This document shows positions 1 to 11,990 of a DNA stretch of 64,000 nt, in pieces. Both the position numbers and the translations under genes were made by a program. The notes under the pieces were generated by a model that saw only the letters and a program-made list of their open reading frames with translations, made no database searches and had not been told where the DNA came from. Numbering within the stretch: position 1 is the first letter of the stretch; every line of letters begins with the position of its first letter. The stretch comes from Cyrtodaria siliqua (Eukaryota; Mollusca; Bivalvia; Adapedonta; Hiatellidae): contig JAWPHD010003247.1 of NCBI GenBank assembly GCA_037043455.1, forward strand, positions 160,189 to 224,188. Reading direction: 5' to 3'.

Positions 1-1399
1 TCTCTCTTCCAAATACGTAAGCAACTCTCGAACTATTCTGAGATATATACTCTGTTTTTCGGCAACCAGAAAGGCAAATGTATTTCTATGATAGAAATTA
101 TAAAAAAAAAATCAAAGAAACTAACCCGCGAAATAGCGGTACAATTACACTACAAAACCGTTTATCAAAACTCTTAACTCTACCTCGCGTAGAAATATCG
201 CTTATCTTTCTTCCGGATTCCAGACATAAAAATAGAATGAAACTAATTTCCTTAAGTCGGTACTTGGAATTTCAATTAGTGGAATGGTTTCGAACGTGCA
301 TTTACAATCATAAATCTGCATGGCATGCCTTACGATGACTGCACTAAACAACTGACATGCGCTCTTTAATTAAACATGAATGGCCACCCTTTTAGTAGTA
401 CTATCAATTAACAAATTTAACTCTTAAACACCATATGAACTTTTCTTAATAATCTCGGAGCGAAACATATATTTAAAACGCTACTAAGTTGTATGTAAAA
501 ATAAGTATTATTTACATGACGTAGATACTACATCTACCACTGCGTGACTGAACGGTGAAATGAGGTAAATTTGAAGTGTATGTTGTATAGCTGCACAACT
601 ATTGCCAGATAATTGATAAATTCATTTACCTGTTTTCTACGTCATCAAATAAAATTGTATTCTCGCTTTTCACAGATATTGCAATGTGCGAATTGTCAAT
701 ATCTAGTGTTGTGGAGTGATTTCGATTTAAATAAACATCAACATGTTCATAAAACATAACATAGCCGGAGAACTTTAAATGAACGATCTTATCTCTGTTC
801 CTTCTTTTTCTACATCTTATCGTTCATGATTTACTTAAACTGAATACGTTTTTTGTTTTCTTTTTTTCTGAATTTCCTCAAAATATATGAAGCTATAATT
901 TAGAGACTTTCTTCGTCTTAACAGTTCCATTTTTTTAAATGAGAAAAAAACACTTAATTAAATCACCTAGTATGTTAGCCTTTAATTACGCACAATTACA
1001 CGGTTCAGGAAAAAACAGAGAAATTGCTGTGGAACTAATTTATTTTAGAATGCCATAGACATATCCGTCATTTCACGTCAAGGTGCGTGATTTTTTCTTT
1101 AAAATAAAGCTGTTTATATATGACAGAAATAAAATTAAAATTGATGTGTGTTTGTTCTTTTAAAGGGATATCATGGATATACAGCAATCTTAAACACTGT
1201 TTTAAATGACCACCTTGATGTATTAATCCGTTATCATTTTGACGGTATACCTGCCTGTAATGAAATGTAACAAAATCGAGTTTTCACTGTTTCTTCGTAT
1301 TTATATATTAGGTTGAAATATATATATTATATAATTATTATTATATAAAGTAAACAATAGACACAGCTTTATTTACAGTTGACTCGGTGTTGTTCGTTA
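1..1399. other. AT-rich sequence without a recognised gene
   Basis: An 86-aa open frame at 78-338 (+) has no recognisable domain, splice context or repeat partner. Nothing else stands out in this stretch apart from short A/T runs. Confidence 0.5.
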
Positions 1400-1835
1400 T
1401 GGTTTCATCTTAGGCTTACGGACATTGTCGGTTTCCATGATGATTTTGTCTTGGTCTTACGGACCATGTTATGTTCCATGATTATTTGGTCTTGGTCTTA
1501 CGGACATTGTTAGATTCCATCATGATTAGATCTTGGTCATACAGACAGTGTCAGTTTCCATGACATTTCCATGAAGTTGTTCTTACGAGCAGTGTCAGTT
1601 TCAATCATGATTTGATCTTGGTCTTGCGGACAATGTCAGTTCAATGATGATTCGATCTTGGTCTCACGTTTCCATGATGATTTTATCTTGGTCTTATGGT
1701 TATGGTCGGTTCCTATGATGACTTGAAATTGGTCTTATGAACAGTGTCAGTTTCCGTGATGATTTAATATCGGTCTTACGGACAGTGTCAGTTTGCATGA
1801 TGATTTGATCTTGGACTTATGGACAGTGTCATTTG
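1400..1835. repeat. Minisatellite, unit about 41 bp, roughly 10 degenerate copies
   Basis: The phrase tcttggtcttacgg recurs near 1449, 1489, 1530, 1614 and later, with intervening gtttccatgatgattt and acagtgtca. Spacing is about 40-42 bp. Units are diverged and some carry small indels. No reading frame is preserved. Confidence 0.8.
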
Positions 1836-2640
1836 AATATATTATAATTTTTGTTCATGTAATTATACGTGATAATTGATTACAATACCATCGTGATAAC
1901 GTTATTTTAACTGTGTTAACTCGAACTAAATTAAGCATTACGATTGGTTGAAAGGCGATAAAAGGGGACGGACTTCATCAATCTAATTTCTTGATGAACA
2001 TAAAGTTGGCAGTAGCTACTGCCACTGCTACTGCCAACTTCACGTTCATTGATGCATATATAATTATGGATTTTTCCCGGATATGTGATCCGATGGGAAT
2101 TCTTAACAATCCTGAAAATCATCGTGGAAATACGCTACTCAGTTCACTGGTTTTATCACCACCATTTGCATGTAAACCTCCGAGGTGTAGTCGAATGTAG
2201 TTCCTATAATAAAATGTAATCCCTCCTTTTTTATGAAATTGGCATTATATAAGTAGGGGGAAAAAATGCCCATTTCTATGCTATTTTGTTGTTGTATATA
2301 TAAGACGCGAATTAATAGGTTTTACTGGATCACTGATAACCATTTTCGAAATGTCGAATCTATGCATACACTTTGTGAGCAATGAAAACAGCTGTACCAT
2401 TGACATGTTTAGTAAACAAACAAGAACTTTCTTACAAGTATTGTGACCCCACCTTTTCTGGTGCTTTTTCAAATGTTAAATCAGTTTTCTATGTGAAAAT
2501 TACACTACTGCATTATTCATACTTAAGTTGAAATTGCAGCAAATTATTAATATGTGGTATTCTAACATTGGCATCAAACGGGAAAATAATTAGTGGTTTC
2601 ATACCTTCACTCTGTTATAAACAATATGTTAAATGATTCG
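1836..2640. other. Non-coding stretch with one strong hairpin
   Basis: Short frames at 1931-2122 (-), 1991-2200 (+) and 2281-2472 (-) have no recognisable homology. The first two read through the hairpin at 2003-2040. No other structure was seen. Confidence 0.45.
2003..2040. repeat. Perfect 14-bp inverted repeat (hairpin)
   Basis: Arms aagttggcagtagc (2003-2016) and gctactgccaactt (2027-2040) are perfect reverse complements around a 10-nt loop. Weaker complementarity continues outward (ttgatgaac / gttcattga). It may be a remnant of a palindromic element; no transcript signal is visible. Confidence 0.75.
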
Positions 2641-2794
2641 GCTGAACATTACGACCAGGTTTCCGTAAGCACATGAGTGCGGTTGATGATAATTATGTTT
2701 GTACTATAGGCTGTGGACCCTATGATGACGCCTACCTAAAGCCCATTGGGACGGTGGCGTTTGATGTTTGTCTATGATCTTTCTTGTCGTGCCC

Positions 2795-3228
2795 TTAATG
2801 GTTCATTCTCTTGTTGCTCTAGCTTCTGCCAAGTCACTGAGTACCTTCATTACGGCTTTCTATGCTATTGTTTTTTTTGTATTATATTTACACGAGCATA
2901 TTTGTGTTTTACTTATATTGCCTATTGATGCTGCCTTGTTGGTTAGAGGTTAGATCATGGCGGGGATTTTACACTGTCCTGTTTTAATGGGGTGACAGTA
3001 GGGTAAGTGTGAGGTTTGGTGCACCCTAGAACCGGTTTAACCCCCCAGTGGCCTTTTTGCCAATGACCGTTCCAAGGCGGTAGCCCTATTGTCAACTCTT
3101 TTGTGTTTGTGATGTCGTTTGCATTTTTATTACTTTTGCCTTCTCGTTTGTCTGTTTGCGTGTTTGTTTTTGTGTTTTTGGTTGACTGTCGTCCTTGAAT
3201 GCTGCTTTCCCTGTCCGATATTTCTATC
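2795..3228 (+). mobile_element. Retroelement 3' tail, copy 1 (Penelope-like family)
   Basis: One of six copies of an interspersed repeat in this window. All share the same end (gctttccctgtccgat followed by a T/A-rich tail), while the opposite end is cut at different points. That pattern is typical of 5'-truncated retroelements. This is the longest tail copy; it matches copy 5 upstream through tctcttgttgctct. The others are 5743-6001 (+), 10881-11121 (-), 11583-11990 (-), 12700-13136 (-) and 46985-47382 (-). Confidence 0.7.
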
Positions 3229-3404
3229 TTTCCTAAAACCCATATGATTAAAACTGGACAACACCTTTATCATAGGGTTATTGATGTTTCAAAAGCGTTT
3301 GACCAATGTAGTCAAAAGCTTTCGAAAAATTAATAAACCTTTAATAAAGGTGTTGTCTGAGAGAAAAACTATGGTTTAAATTAATAAAACTAAGGATAAG
3401 AGGT

Positions 3405-3658
3405 TTCTTTTTTTTTTGTATGGTGTTTTACGTCATTTTCAACAAATGTAAAGTTATATATGACGGTCGATTGTTTTATGGTAGAGGCAGACCACCCACT
3501 TTCCTGGGTAGAACCAGTACTGTACACCTCCAGCCATCTATAAGAATCGACACTTCCTCACTTACAAGTCGAGTTGCCAGTGGGATTCGAACCCGCAGCG
3601 GTGAGAGGCGAAGGTTTACTATGCAACTTCGTTAACCATTCGGCCACGGAGACACTTG
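3405..3658 (-). mobile_element. tRNA-derived SINE with intact target-site duplication
   Basis: Read on the minus strand, the element starts with a class II (Ser/Leu-like) tRNA head. An A box lies at 3636-3646 (tggccgaatgg) and a B box at 3582-3593 (ggttcgaatccc), the internal RNA polymerase III promoter. A core region follows, and an A-rich tail ends at 3405. The 11-bp direct repeat ggataagaggt flanks it at 3394-3404 and 3659-3669. The surrounding LINE reading continues on both sides. The same core, without the tRNA head, occurs at 27097-27218 and 39247-39368. Confidence 0.88.
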
Positions 3659-4104
3659 GGATAAGAGGTAGACTATTTCATATTATAAAATCACTGTATA
3701 ACTCAGTAAAATCAAGGGTAAAACATAATATTACTATATCTCACGTTTACACTCTTGTATAAATTGCCCATACCCTTAGCGTGAAGCAATTTTTACTGTT
3801 CACCGGCAAACAATTTTTACTGTTAAACGATTGTGACGTCACGCGAACAATAGGTTTTGGTTTTTTCCAATAACGACACGCTTTGGCAATTGGAAATCGG
3901 TGGACGCTTATTAAAATACAGTTGAAGTTATGTCTATCGTAAGACGCTTGGTTTACCAAACGACAATAAAAATAATGTGGCGAGCAGATTTGTTTTTTTA
4001 AATCAAAACTGGTATACAAATATACATTAAAAAAAAAATATATTGGGATTTTTTTCCCCTCATATATTTAAATTGTAATCAAAACATTTGTTCGGTATAA
4101 TAAA

Positions 4105-4182
4105 ATATTGTCAACCTTCGGAAAAATAATGTCAACCTCGTCTTCGCCTCGGTTGACATTATTTTCCTCAGGTTGACAATAT
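4105..4182. repeat. Palindromic element, about 36-bp arms
   Basis: Arms at 4105-4140 and 4147-4182 are near-perfect reverse complements around a 6-nt loop (core gttgacattatttt / aaaataatgtcaac). It sits inside the decayed LINE at a point where the RT reading is lost, so it is probably a small foldback insertion. Confidence 0.75.
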
Positions 4183-5742
4183 CCACTGTCACCCTCACTG
4201 GGATGCAATATTTATGTAATGTTGTTAATAATGTTGTTAATAATGTGATGAGTTTACGTGTACGTTAGGTGTACGCAAAGGTGAATGTTTTTCTCCATTT
4301 TTATTCTCAATGTTTTTAAATGGCCTGGAAAAAAAGTTTGTATTGCATGTTTTTGAGGAAGTTGACAATAATACATTGACAGTATTCTGATGACATAGTG
4401 TTTTTTTTTCTGAAACTGCAAATGGATTGCAGAAATGTTTTGTTATTTTAAGTTATTACTGTATACGTTGGAAAATAAAAGTAACTACAGCAAAAGTCAA
4501 AGGTTATGGTTTTTCGTAAAGCTGGTTCATTGCGCAGGAACTTACGATTTGTGTATGATGGAAATGAAATTGAAATTGTTAAGTCATTTTGATACCTTGG
4601 AATTGTATTCACTCAACGTGGATCATTTAATGAAACACAGGTCACATTAGCAGGCTAAGCACAGAAAGCTATTTTTAAATTGAATTCTAAAATACATGTA
4701 TAAGTTTACGAATATCTCTATTCAACAAAAATTATATTTATTTAATAAACGTGTTCCGATATTGAACTATGGCTCTTAAGTATGGGGATTTTCTTCGGAT
4801 TTGAATATTTAAAAGAGTGCATATTCTATGTTGTAAAAAGAAAATAGTATTAACTGAAAAAGGTGTACACAAAATGAGTGTATCTATGAAGTAGTAATCT
4901 AATTAACCAAATGTATTTTAATATTTTAAAATAATGGATAAAGTCATTGGATGTCATGAACATAAATTTGTAAAACATATTTATAATCTTATGAGAAGCG
5001 ATGCTGAATTACAAAAATGGTAACTCTATTAAAGCAATTATTGACCTCACTTGGTTATGATGCATGGCTTTTCCAAGGTGTCGAAAACAATGATTTATTT
5101 GTGTATAATGTAAAACAAAGATTACATGATAACTGTATTCAAAATATGCACTCCCGTTTCGAAAATTCAAGCTTAGAAATTGTTTACTCATTGATTGTAG
5201 ATAGCTATGTTTTGAAACTTTACTTACATGTTTAAATAATTTATATCGAAATATAGAAATTAAGACATCTCATAACTTATAAACAGCAGATAAAAGATGG
5301 CATAAGACGAACGACATACCAATAAATAAACGTATATGTATCGCATGTGCACAGCTAGAAGATGAATGGCACTACTTTGTTATTGAATGTTCTTTATATC
5401 ACGAGATAAGAATAACATATATAAAGTAAATTACTGAAAACTACCATATATGTTTACATTGTTGGACCTTATAAATAATGGAAATCAAAACAATTATAAA
5501 ATATATGAGCGTCTTTATTTTTTTAAGCCTTTGACATTATAGTGCTAAAGTTGTTAGATAATAGTAATTAGTGTCCAAAACAAAACATAATTGTGTTAAA
5601 GGGAATGTAGCGACATAGACATATATCTTTATTATAGGGAGTTCTAAAAAACTTGAAAAAAGGTGAAAGAATTATCAAAATCGGATGATAAACAAAAAAG
5701 ATATGATCATTTGAAAGTTCTGTTGAGGACCTTAATGTGCAG

Positions 5743-6001
5743 GGTTCTGTTTTAGTGGGATGACAGTAGGATAAGTGTGAGGTTTGGTGCATCCTAGAAC
5801 CGGTTTAAACCCCCAGTGGCCTACTTTGCCACTGACCATTCCAAGGCGGTAGCCCTGTTGTCAACCCTTTCGTGTTTGTGATGTCGTTTGCATTTATTAT
5901 TACTTTGCCTTCTTGTTTGTCTGTTTGCGTGTTTGTTTCTGTGTTTTGTGGTTGACTGTCCTCCTTGAATGCTGCTTTCCCTGTCCGATCTTTTTATATT
6001 T
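5743..6001 (+). mobile_element. Retroelement 3' tail, copy 2
   Basis: Shares ggtaagtgtgaggtttggtg-type sequence, the ccaaggcggtagccct block and the constant terminal gctttccctgtccgat with the other tail copies. It is truncated at its left end near 5743. Confidence 0.75.
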
Positions 6002-6369
6002 CTTTATTCAATTCATATTCAATATGTACAATAGACGTATGTAGCCACTAACAACACATATTACAAAGTGTTAACAAATTGTTATGTTTAGAGATAAACT
6101 AGTAATCGAGTCTTTACCCAACCTTTACGAAACTTTAACCAGTTTATCAAATACATTCTTGATAAACAAACATCACAACATAACTCTCCCTTATGGAAAC
6201 GAAATATAAGGAATAGTCAATGACATCAAATGTTAATTTCACCATGGCTACGAGTATTAATGCGTTATTTTTAAGTTACCGCTCGTCCAACACTCCATAT
6301 GAAATGGAAAGTATTAATAACAACTGTTAAACAAGTCAGATTGCATTTATCACTTACAGACACAGTTGC

Positions 6370-7290
6370 GTTCAGGTAACCCAAATAAATGCAGAACGAA
6401 CGCTGAACGAATGGAAAATGAACGCAGAATGAACGCAGAACGAACGCAGAATGAATGTGCACGATCTATATTTTAAAAATGCATTTCGTTCGTTGCGTTC
6501 GTTTCGTTCGTTTTCAGCGTTCAGCGTTTTAAAAAACGAACGATGAATACATTTTTTAAAACGCTAAACGCTGAAAACGAACGGAACGAACGCAACGAAA
6601 CGAACGCAAATGAATTTCGCTATTTCCGATAACTTTCAATAATATCCTTTTCAGTACATAATTGAAGTCTCGATTTAAACGAAGTGCGTTTTGCAGTATT
6701 TTAATATAAAGAAATACACTGTGTAAATGGTGTTTTTTAAGCACGATTACACACTTTCATTTTTACTGATTTAAAATAGGAAATGTATTTATTGTGTAGC
6801 ACAAACTTTATATTATTTCATTATAAAACTGAAATAATGTTGGTAAAATCAGACGGCATATTTTATATAGTGTCAAGTATGTTAAATTTTTGATGAAAAT
6901 AACATAAACCCGAAAACAGAATAATCATCAATGTGCACCACCAAATAATGTCAACCAAAGGACACATTCTTCAATATGATCACAAACATTAGTCGCCAAC
7001 TCGTGGTAAGAATCGCATGACTGGATATCATGCGTAGTTTAATCGTCAGAAAGTTTGCAATTGGTAAACGCTGAACGAACGCAAATGCATTTTCTCCGTT
7101 TGTGCATTTAAACACACACATTATGTTGCGTTCGTTCCGTGCATTTAAATAACGCATAGTTTCGTTTATAAAAGCTGAATCCATTCAAAAACTCAAATGA
7201 TTTGCATTTTAAAAAATGCATTCATAAAAATGAAATGCAAACGGAATGCAAACGGAGCGCAAACGGAACACAAAAGAAACGCAAACGGAA
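6370..7290. repeat. Scattered GAACGAACGCA-type repeats with a large palindrome
   Basis: Variants of gaacgaacgca and aaacggaatgca recur at 6395-6450, 6481-6610, 7068-7085, 7130-7140 and 7230-7290, in both orientations. The region 6481-6610 forms a palindrome: an arm at 6481-6534 pairs with 6557-6609 through cgttttcagcgtt / aacgctgaaaacg. Frames here are low-complexity artefacts. Confidence 0.7.
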
Positions 7291-7530
7291 TTGTTCTGGT
7301 ACTTGAACGCAGCTGGGTCTGTAGTGGTCTCATACCATTCAGCATGACAATTATTTGTTCCCGAGGACTTAAGTCAATGAATATTTTAAAAACATTTGAA
7401 CCAACAATGGTATAAATTGACTGCCACAATTTAATTGAAATATGTTCAGTACGGACACAATTAAAAATAATATGTTCGCAATAGATGAAACTTGTCTTTC
7501 ACACCGGGGGCAACTTTTGGTATAAGTGTC
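7290..7530 (-). pseudogene. Possible LINE ORF2 C-terminal end
   Basis: On the minus strand a CPRCER segment in one frame is followed, after frame changes, by LWQSIYTIVGSNVFKIFI and SPREQIIVMLNG. The order resembles the cysteine motif and hydrophobic tail at the end of some LINE ORF2 proteins. The reading is broken and no RT is attached, so this is a weak call. Confidence 0.3.
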
Positions 7531-7779
7531 ATTAAAATTGCTTTATCTATATAATGCAATTATAAGATGGTGACTAGTAAGCCAAGTTAGGCTGGGTATA
7601 TGTACATTATATGTTACCTATATGTCCTATATATGTAATATTTTGTAAAATATGTATTTGTCACTGAAATAAATAAATATACATCCATCCGATTTTGATG
7701 ATAATTCTTTCACCTTTTTGCAAGTTTTGCAGAGCTCTTAATAAAACAGCTGTTTCGCTACATTCACTTTAAGCATCCT

Positions 7780-9185
7780 AAATTTTCTTGAAAACCCCCT
7801 AGAAGATGGTTAATGGGTATTTTGTTTCCATTTGCTAAGCGGGACAATAACACCCTTTCTTAAAAGTTCATGAATGGTGATGACAGAGTTATCGCCCTGT
7901 AGCTATTATGATCCTATGATCTTTTTTCCCACCTTTAAATAGTGTTATGATTAAACCGCGTTTCATCTTTTCGGGCGCGTGCGCTAATTTCAACATTGCT
8001 GCGAGTAATTTTGCTATCAACTGTTTGACTATTCACCGGCATGAGTGATATGTTCATAGTATATTTTGTCCTCGCCACAAGCTTTGTTTCGTTTCGCGAG
8101 CTTTAGAAAATAATTAATATCAGCTACTGAGATTGGTATTAAATCGCATACATCATAATTACTTAATTCTACGTTCCTTGAGTGTATTCATTTGCATGTT
8201 GTAAAAATGCATTATCGAAATTAGCATCTTCAACGACAATATACAAATCACTAAAGTAATTACGCCAACCCGACAGTATGTCTGTTGTATTTCTAGATAG
8301 TATTTCATTAAAGCTCATTTCAGTTCCGGGGGCAGTACATGATTTTTTCCGTCTAGCGTTTACTAAGTTCCAAAGGAAATATTGGTCAATCTCAGCAAGA
8401 TTGAGATTAACCATATACTGATCAAATGCTGACATCTAAATTCGCGTTTTGCTACTTTATAATTAAAGTATGATAAACCGTTTCTCAGTTTTCCATCACT
8501 CAGCCATAGTATTCATTTATTTTTCATGTTATTATGATAACAATTAAGTTCTTTATTCCAATCAGACTTTAAGTGACGACTGAATTTAGCTTTTGGCAAA
8601 CATACATTGGATGCATTTAAAATCCTGGTGACCAATACGTCATAAAATTGATCTATGTCTGACTTAAAAGTCAAAGCCAAGTCCTTAGCGTTTTTAAGGA
8701 TTGGGTCATTTTTAAGGAATACTTCATACTCTTTTAAAATGTCCACTGGTATTTTTGACCATTTAATACGCTGACCACTCTCAGTGTTAGGGGTGATTAT
8801 TTCATAAATCGGAAATAAGAGTGTACATAAAATAGGACGGTGATTGGAGAAATTTCAAGAACGGTCATCAATAATTTGACAGTCAATAGCATAGTCTATT
8901 TTATCAGTTGGTAGTAAATTATGGTCTAGAAGGCTAACGCCATTTTTTTATACAAAACTTGAAATTGCATCACTACCGTCATTGTCTTGCATATCGCTCA
9001 CCAACGTGCACGTGCATGAAATGCTCCGATTGATCTCGCTTGTTTCCGTAAGATATCGGATATAAGGTCAGTACTCACCCAGTTGTTCAATAATAAAGAA
9101 ACGCCATTTTTGTTGTGATCATGAAAGCGGAAAACAGACGGATGTACTTTAGCTAAAGTAAGTTCTTTTATAATCATGTTTGGCA
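7780..9185 (-). pseudogene. LINE ORF2 fragment: end of endonuclease, linker, start of RT
   Basis: Reading right to left, 9186-8998 and 8960-8830 encode the C-terminal part of an APE-type endonuclease (NGVSLL, then KIDYAID, then the SNHRPIL block matching the conserved S-D/N-H-x-P motif). 8746-8513 encodes a linker (DILKEYEVFLKNDPILKNA). 8435-8169 and on to about 8050 covers the N-terminal RT region (PISVADINYFLKLAKRNKA). Stops and frameshifts interrupt it near 8870, 8450 and 8030, and no catalytic YxDD block is present. The flanking sequence at 7686 is unrelated. Confidence 0.65.
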
Positions 9186-10160
9186 TCCTATTTCATGTAC
9201 AATGGTATATTGTGCAATGCAGTGTGTACGGGAATCCGTGTTTGCCTTATTTATGTGTTCTGTGTGGTGTACCCTGGCGCCAAGCTGTTCATGACTAGGC
9301 ACAGTGTAATCGTTCATAGACTTGTAGTTCTGGTGCAATGCAGTGTGTACGGGAATCCGTATTTGCTTTTTTTATGTGTTTTATGTGATGCACCCTGGTG
9401 CCAAACTGTTCATGACTTGGCCCAGTGTAACTGTTCATAGGCTGGTAGTTCTGTTGCAATGCAGTGTGTACGGGAATCCGTATTTGCTTTATGTATGTGT
9501 TCTAAGTGGTGCACCCGGGCGCCAAACTGTTCATGACTTGGCCCAATGTAATCGTTCATAGACTGGTAGTTCTGGTGCAATGCAGTGTGTACGGAAATCC
9601 GTATTTGCCTTATTTATGTTGTCTTATTTATGTGTTTATGTGATGCACCCTGGTGACAAACTGTTCACTAAATGGCCCAATGCAATTGTTCATAGGCTGG
9701 TAGTTCTGTTGCAATGCAGTGTGTACGGGAATCCGTATTTGCCTTATTTATGTTGCCTTTTTTATGTGTTCTATGTGATGCACCCTGTCGCCAAGCTGTT
9801 CATGACTTGGTCCAGTATAATCTTGCATAGACTGGTAGTTCTAGTGCATTGCAGTGTGTACGGGAATCCGTATTTGCATTTTTTGTGTTTTATTTGATGC
9901 ACCCTGGTGCCAAACTTTTCACGACTTGGCCCAGTGTAATTGTTCATAGGCTGGTAGTTCTGTTGCAATACAGTGTGTACGGGAATCCGTATTTGCTTTA
10001 TTTATGTGTTTTATGTGGTGTACCCTGATGCCAAGCTGTTCATGACGTGGTCCAATGTAATCGTTCATATACTGTGGTAGTTCTGGTGAAATGCAGTGGT
10101 GAAATGCAGTGTGTACAGCAATCCGTATTTGTTTTATTTATGTGTTTATGTGGTGCATGG
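9185..10160. repeat. Tandem repeat, 8 units of 119-136 bp
   Basis: The phrase gcagtgtgtacggg starts near 9219, 9340, 9461, 9582, 9716, 9851, 9970 and 10106. Units of 121 bp alternate with about 135-bp units that carry a small insertion. Several open frames of 65-105 aa run through the array because the short units lack stops. They encode only the repeat and have no start context. Confidence 0.9.
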
Positions 10161-10371
10161 TAGACACTAAGTGATAGGTTTGCCCATTGTCTGTCGTTGT
10201 CCGTTGTCTGTTATCCGTCGTCAGTCAGTCCATCCGTCACACTGCAGGAATATTCCACATACAACCAACTATTAGAATCTCTTAGAATTATGTAGGTAAT
10301 ATTTTATTGATGACTTTTAAAATTTACATTTTTTATTGTTTTTAAACCTTTCAAACTTTGCTTATAGTTGT

Positions 10372-10880
10372 TACTTGAATGAACTATAATTATGCACTAG
10401 ATGCTTTAAACCTAGTTTATAACTTTATCTTTGGAAGACAAAACATTCTATGGTGACATAGTTGTGTCTTGGGTAGTACATCCTTTTGGACGCATGGATT
10501 TCATCTATGATCTTGACCTACTGTTTGGGGCTGATGATTTGTTTTAATAGAATCGCATTTTGTTTTTAAACAAATGCACTTAAATTTCATATCAGCAAAC
10601 TGTAAACTCCATTGATTTTAGTTATTAAAACGTTTACAAACATTCCTTTCTCATGAGCTGTAATTATTCACTAGCTGCTTTTAACCTAGTTTATAGCTTA
10701 ATCTTTGGAAGACAAAACATTTTATTTTTACATAGTTGTGCCTTGGGTAGTGCATCTTTTTGGACGCATGGTTTTCATCTATGACCTCGACCTACTGTTT
10801 GGGACTGATGATTTCTTTTAATAGAATGGCATTTTGTTTTTAACAAATGCACTTAAATGTCATATCAGCAAACAGTAAAG
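10372..10880. repeat. Two-copy direct repeat, about 230 bp, offset 274 bp
   Basis: The segment around 10372-10605 (cctagtttata at 10411, then ttggaagacaaaacatt and gacctactgtttggg) recurs at 10646-10880 (cctagtttata at 10685) with about 10% differences. No coding potential was seen. Confidence 0.75.
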
Positions 10881-11121
10881 AAATATAAAAAGATCGAACA
10901 GGGAAAGTAGCATTCAAGGAGGACAGTCAACCACAAAACACAGAAACAAACACGCAAACATACAAACAAGAAGGCAAAAATAATAATAAATGCAAACGAC
11001 ATCACAAACAAAAAAGGGTTGACAATAGGGCTACCGCCTTGGAACAGTCAGTGGCAAAGTAGGCCACTGGGGGTTTAAACCGGTTCTTGGGTGCACCAAA
11101 CCTCACACTTACCCTACTGTC
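10881..11121 (-). mobile_element. Retroelement 3' tail, copy 3
   Basis: Starts at aaaagatcgaacagggaaag and carries the gggctaccgccttggaac block; it stops at ccctactgtc near 11121. This is a short, 5'-truncated copy in minus orientation. Confidence 0.75.
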
Positions 11122-11582
11122 TAACATTGGTTTATTTCTAATGGAATAAAATAATGAATACGATTTGATTGATTTCAAAATGTCAAATTAGGACGAATTG
11201 ACCAAACAATGTCTAGGGAATCCGAGACTAATGTTTACCAAAGTGAAGTCATGGATTGGATGAAATATAGTGATTGAAAAAAGCTACACATAAATAGATC
11301 TATGTTTTCTTTGATTATTTTATGGATATTATTTCGTGTGTGTTTTAAATTATGACTAAACAATGAAAGAAGTTACACGCTGACATTTGGCGGGGAAACT
11401 ATTGCGGAGTCAATTCCAAACGACTCTTAACTTTTCATAACATAATTACTCATAACGTAGGTATTCATGGCGTTTAGTAGTGTTTTAACATTTTTTTTAT
11501 TTTTCACTAGATCTACTGAGCATACATGTGATATCTCACTCTGTGAGATCAAAACTCACATAATTTCTCTCTTCAGAAAAAA
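11122..11582. other. Intervening AT-rich sequence
   Basis: No coding, RNA or repeat signal was recognised between two tail copies. Confidence 0.4.
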
Positions 11583-11990
11583 TATATAAAAAGATCGGAC
11601 AGGGAAAGTAGCATTCAGGAGGACAGTCAACCACAAAACACAAAAACAAACACGCAAACAGACAAATAAGAAGGCAAAAACATTAATAAATGCAAACGAC
11701 ATCACAAACACAAAAGGGTTGACAATAGGGATACCGCCTTGGAACGGTCAGTGGCAAAGTAGGCCACTGGGGGTTTAAACCGGCTCTTGGGTGCACCAAA
11801 CCTCACACTTACCCTACTGTCATCCCATTAAACAGGACAGTGTAAATAAAGAAATCCCCGCCATGATCTAATCTCTAACCAACGAGGCAGCATCAATAGG
11901 CAATATAAGTAAAACACAAATATGCTCGTGTAAATATAATACAAAAAAAACAACAATAGCCTAGAAAGCCACAATGAAGGTACTCAATGA
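11583..11990 (-). mobile_element. Retroelement 3' tail, copy 4
   Basis: Full-length tail from the constant end (gatcggacagggaaag) through ccttggaacggtcagtggc and atctaatctctaacc to gccacaatgaaggtactc. The 5' truncation point lies near 11990. It is closely similar to copies 5 and 6. Confidence 0.8.

Larger units (their letters stand above)
3240..5450 (+). pseudogene. Decayed LINE (non-LTR retrotransposon) ORF2 remains
   Basis: Translated pieces match, in order, the better preserved LINE on the other strand at 44574-46109. Near 3280 is a VSKAFDQ-like RT segment. At 3670-3720 is an IIKSLYNSVKSRVK-like segment. At 4255-4330 is VRKGECFSPFLFSMFLN, the RT block before the catalytic motif. At 5080-5200 is a block aligning with FLNVLKQRLTDNF, and at 5360-5410 a terminal segment EDEWHYFVIECSLYHEIR. 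Stops and frameshifts are frequent and the endonuclease part is missing. The copy is split by a SINE (3405-3658) and a palindrome (4105-4182). It is inactive. Confidence 0.75.
5596..7772. mobile_element. 2.18-kb stretch bounded by inverted repeats of about 90 bp
   Basis: The block at 5596-5688 (beginning ttaaagggaatgtagcg) recurs inverted at 7686-7772 (beginning, on the minus strand, ttaaagtgaatgtagcg). Both then contain ggtgaaagaattatca and end near aaaatcggatg. The arrangement resembles terminal inverted repeats of a non-autonomous DNA element. No clear target-site duplication was seen. The interior holds a retroelement tail, the 6.4-7.3 kb short-repeat region and a possible LINE end. Confidence 0.45.

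Noticed and set aside
3570..3656. A functional tRNA gene
   Set aside because: The tRNA-like part is degenerate in the anticodon arm and continues into a SINE core with an A tail and target-site duplication.
9580..9897. 105-aa frame in the 121-136 bp array
   Set aside because: A repeat artefact; the peptide repeats with the DNA unit and shifts phase between units.
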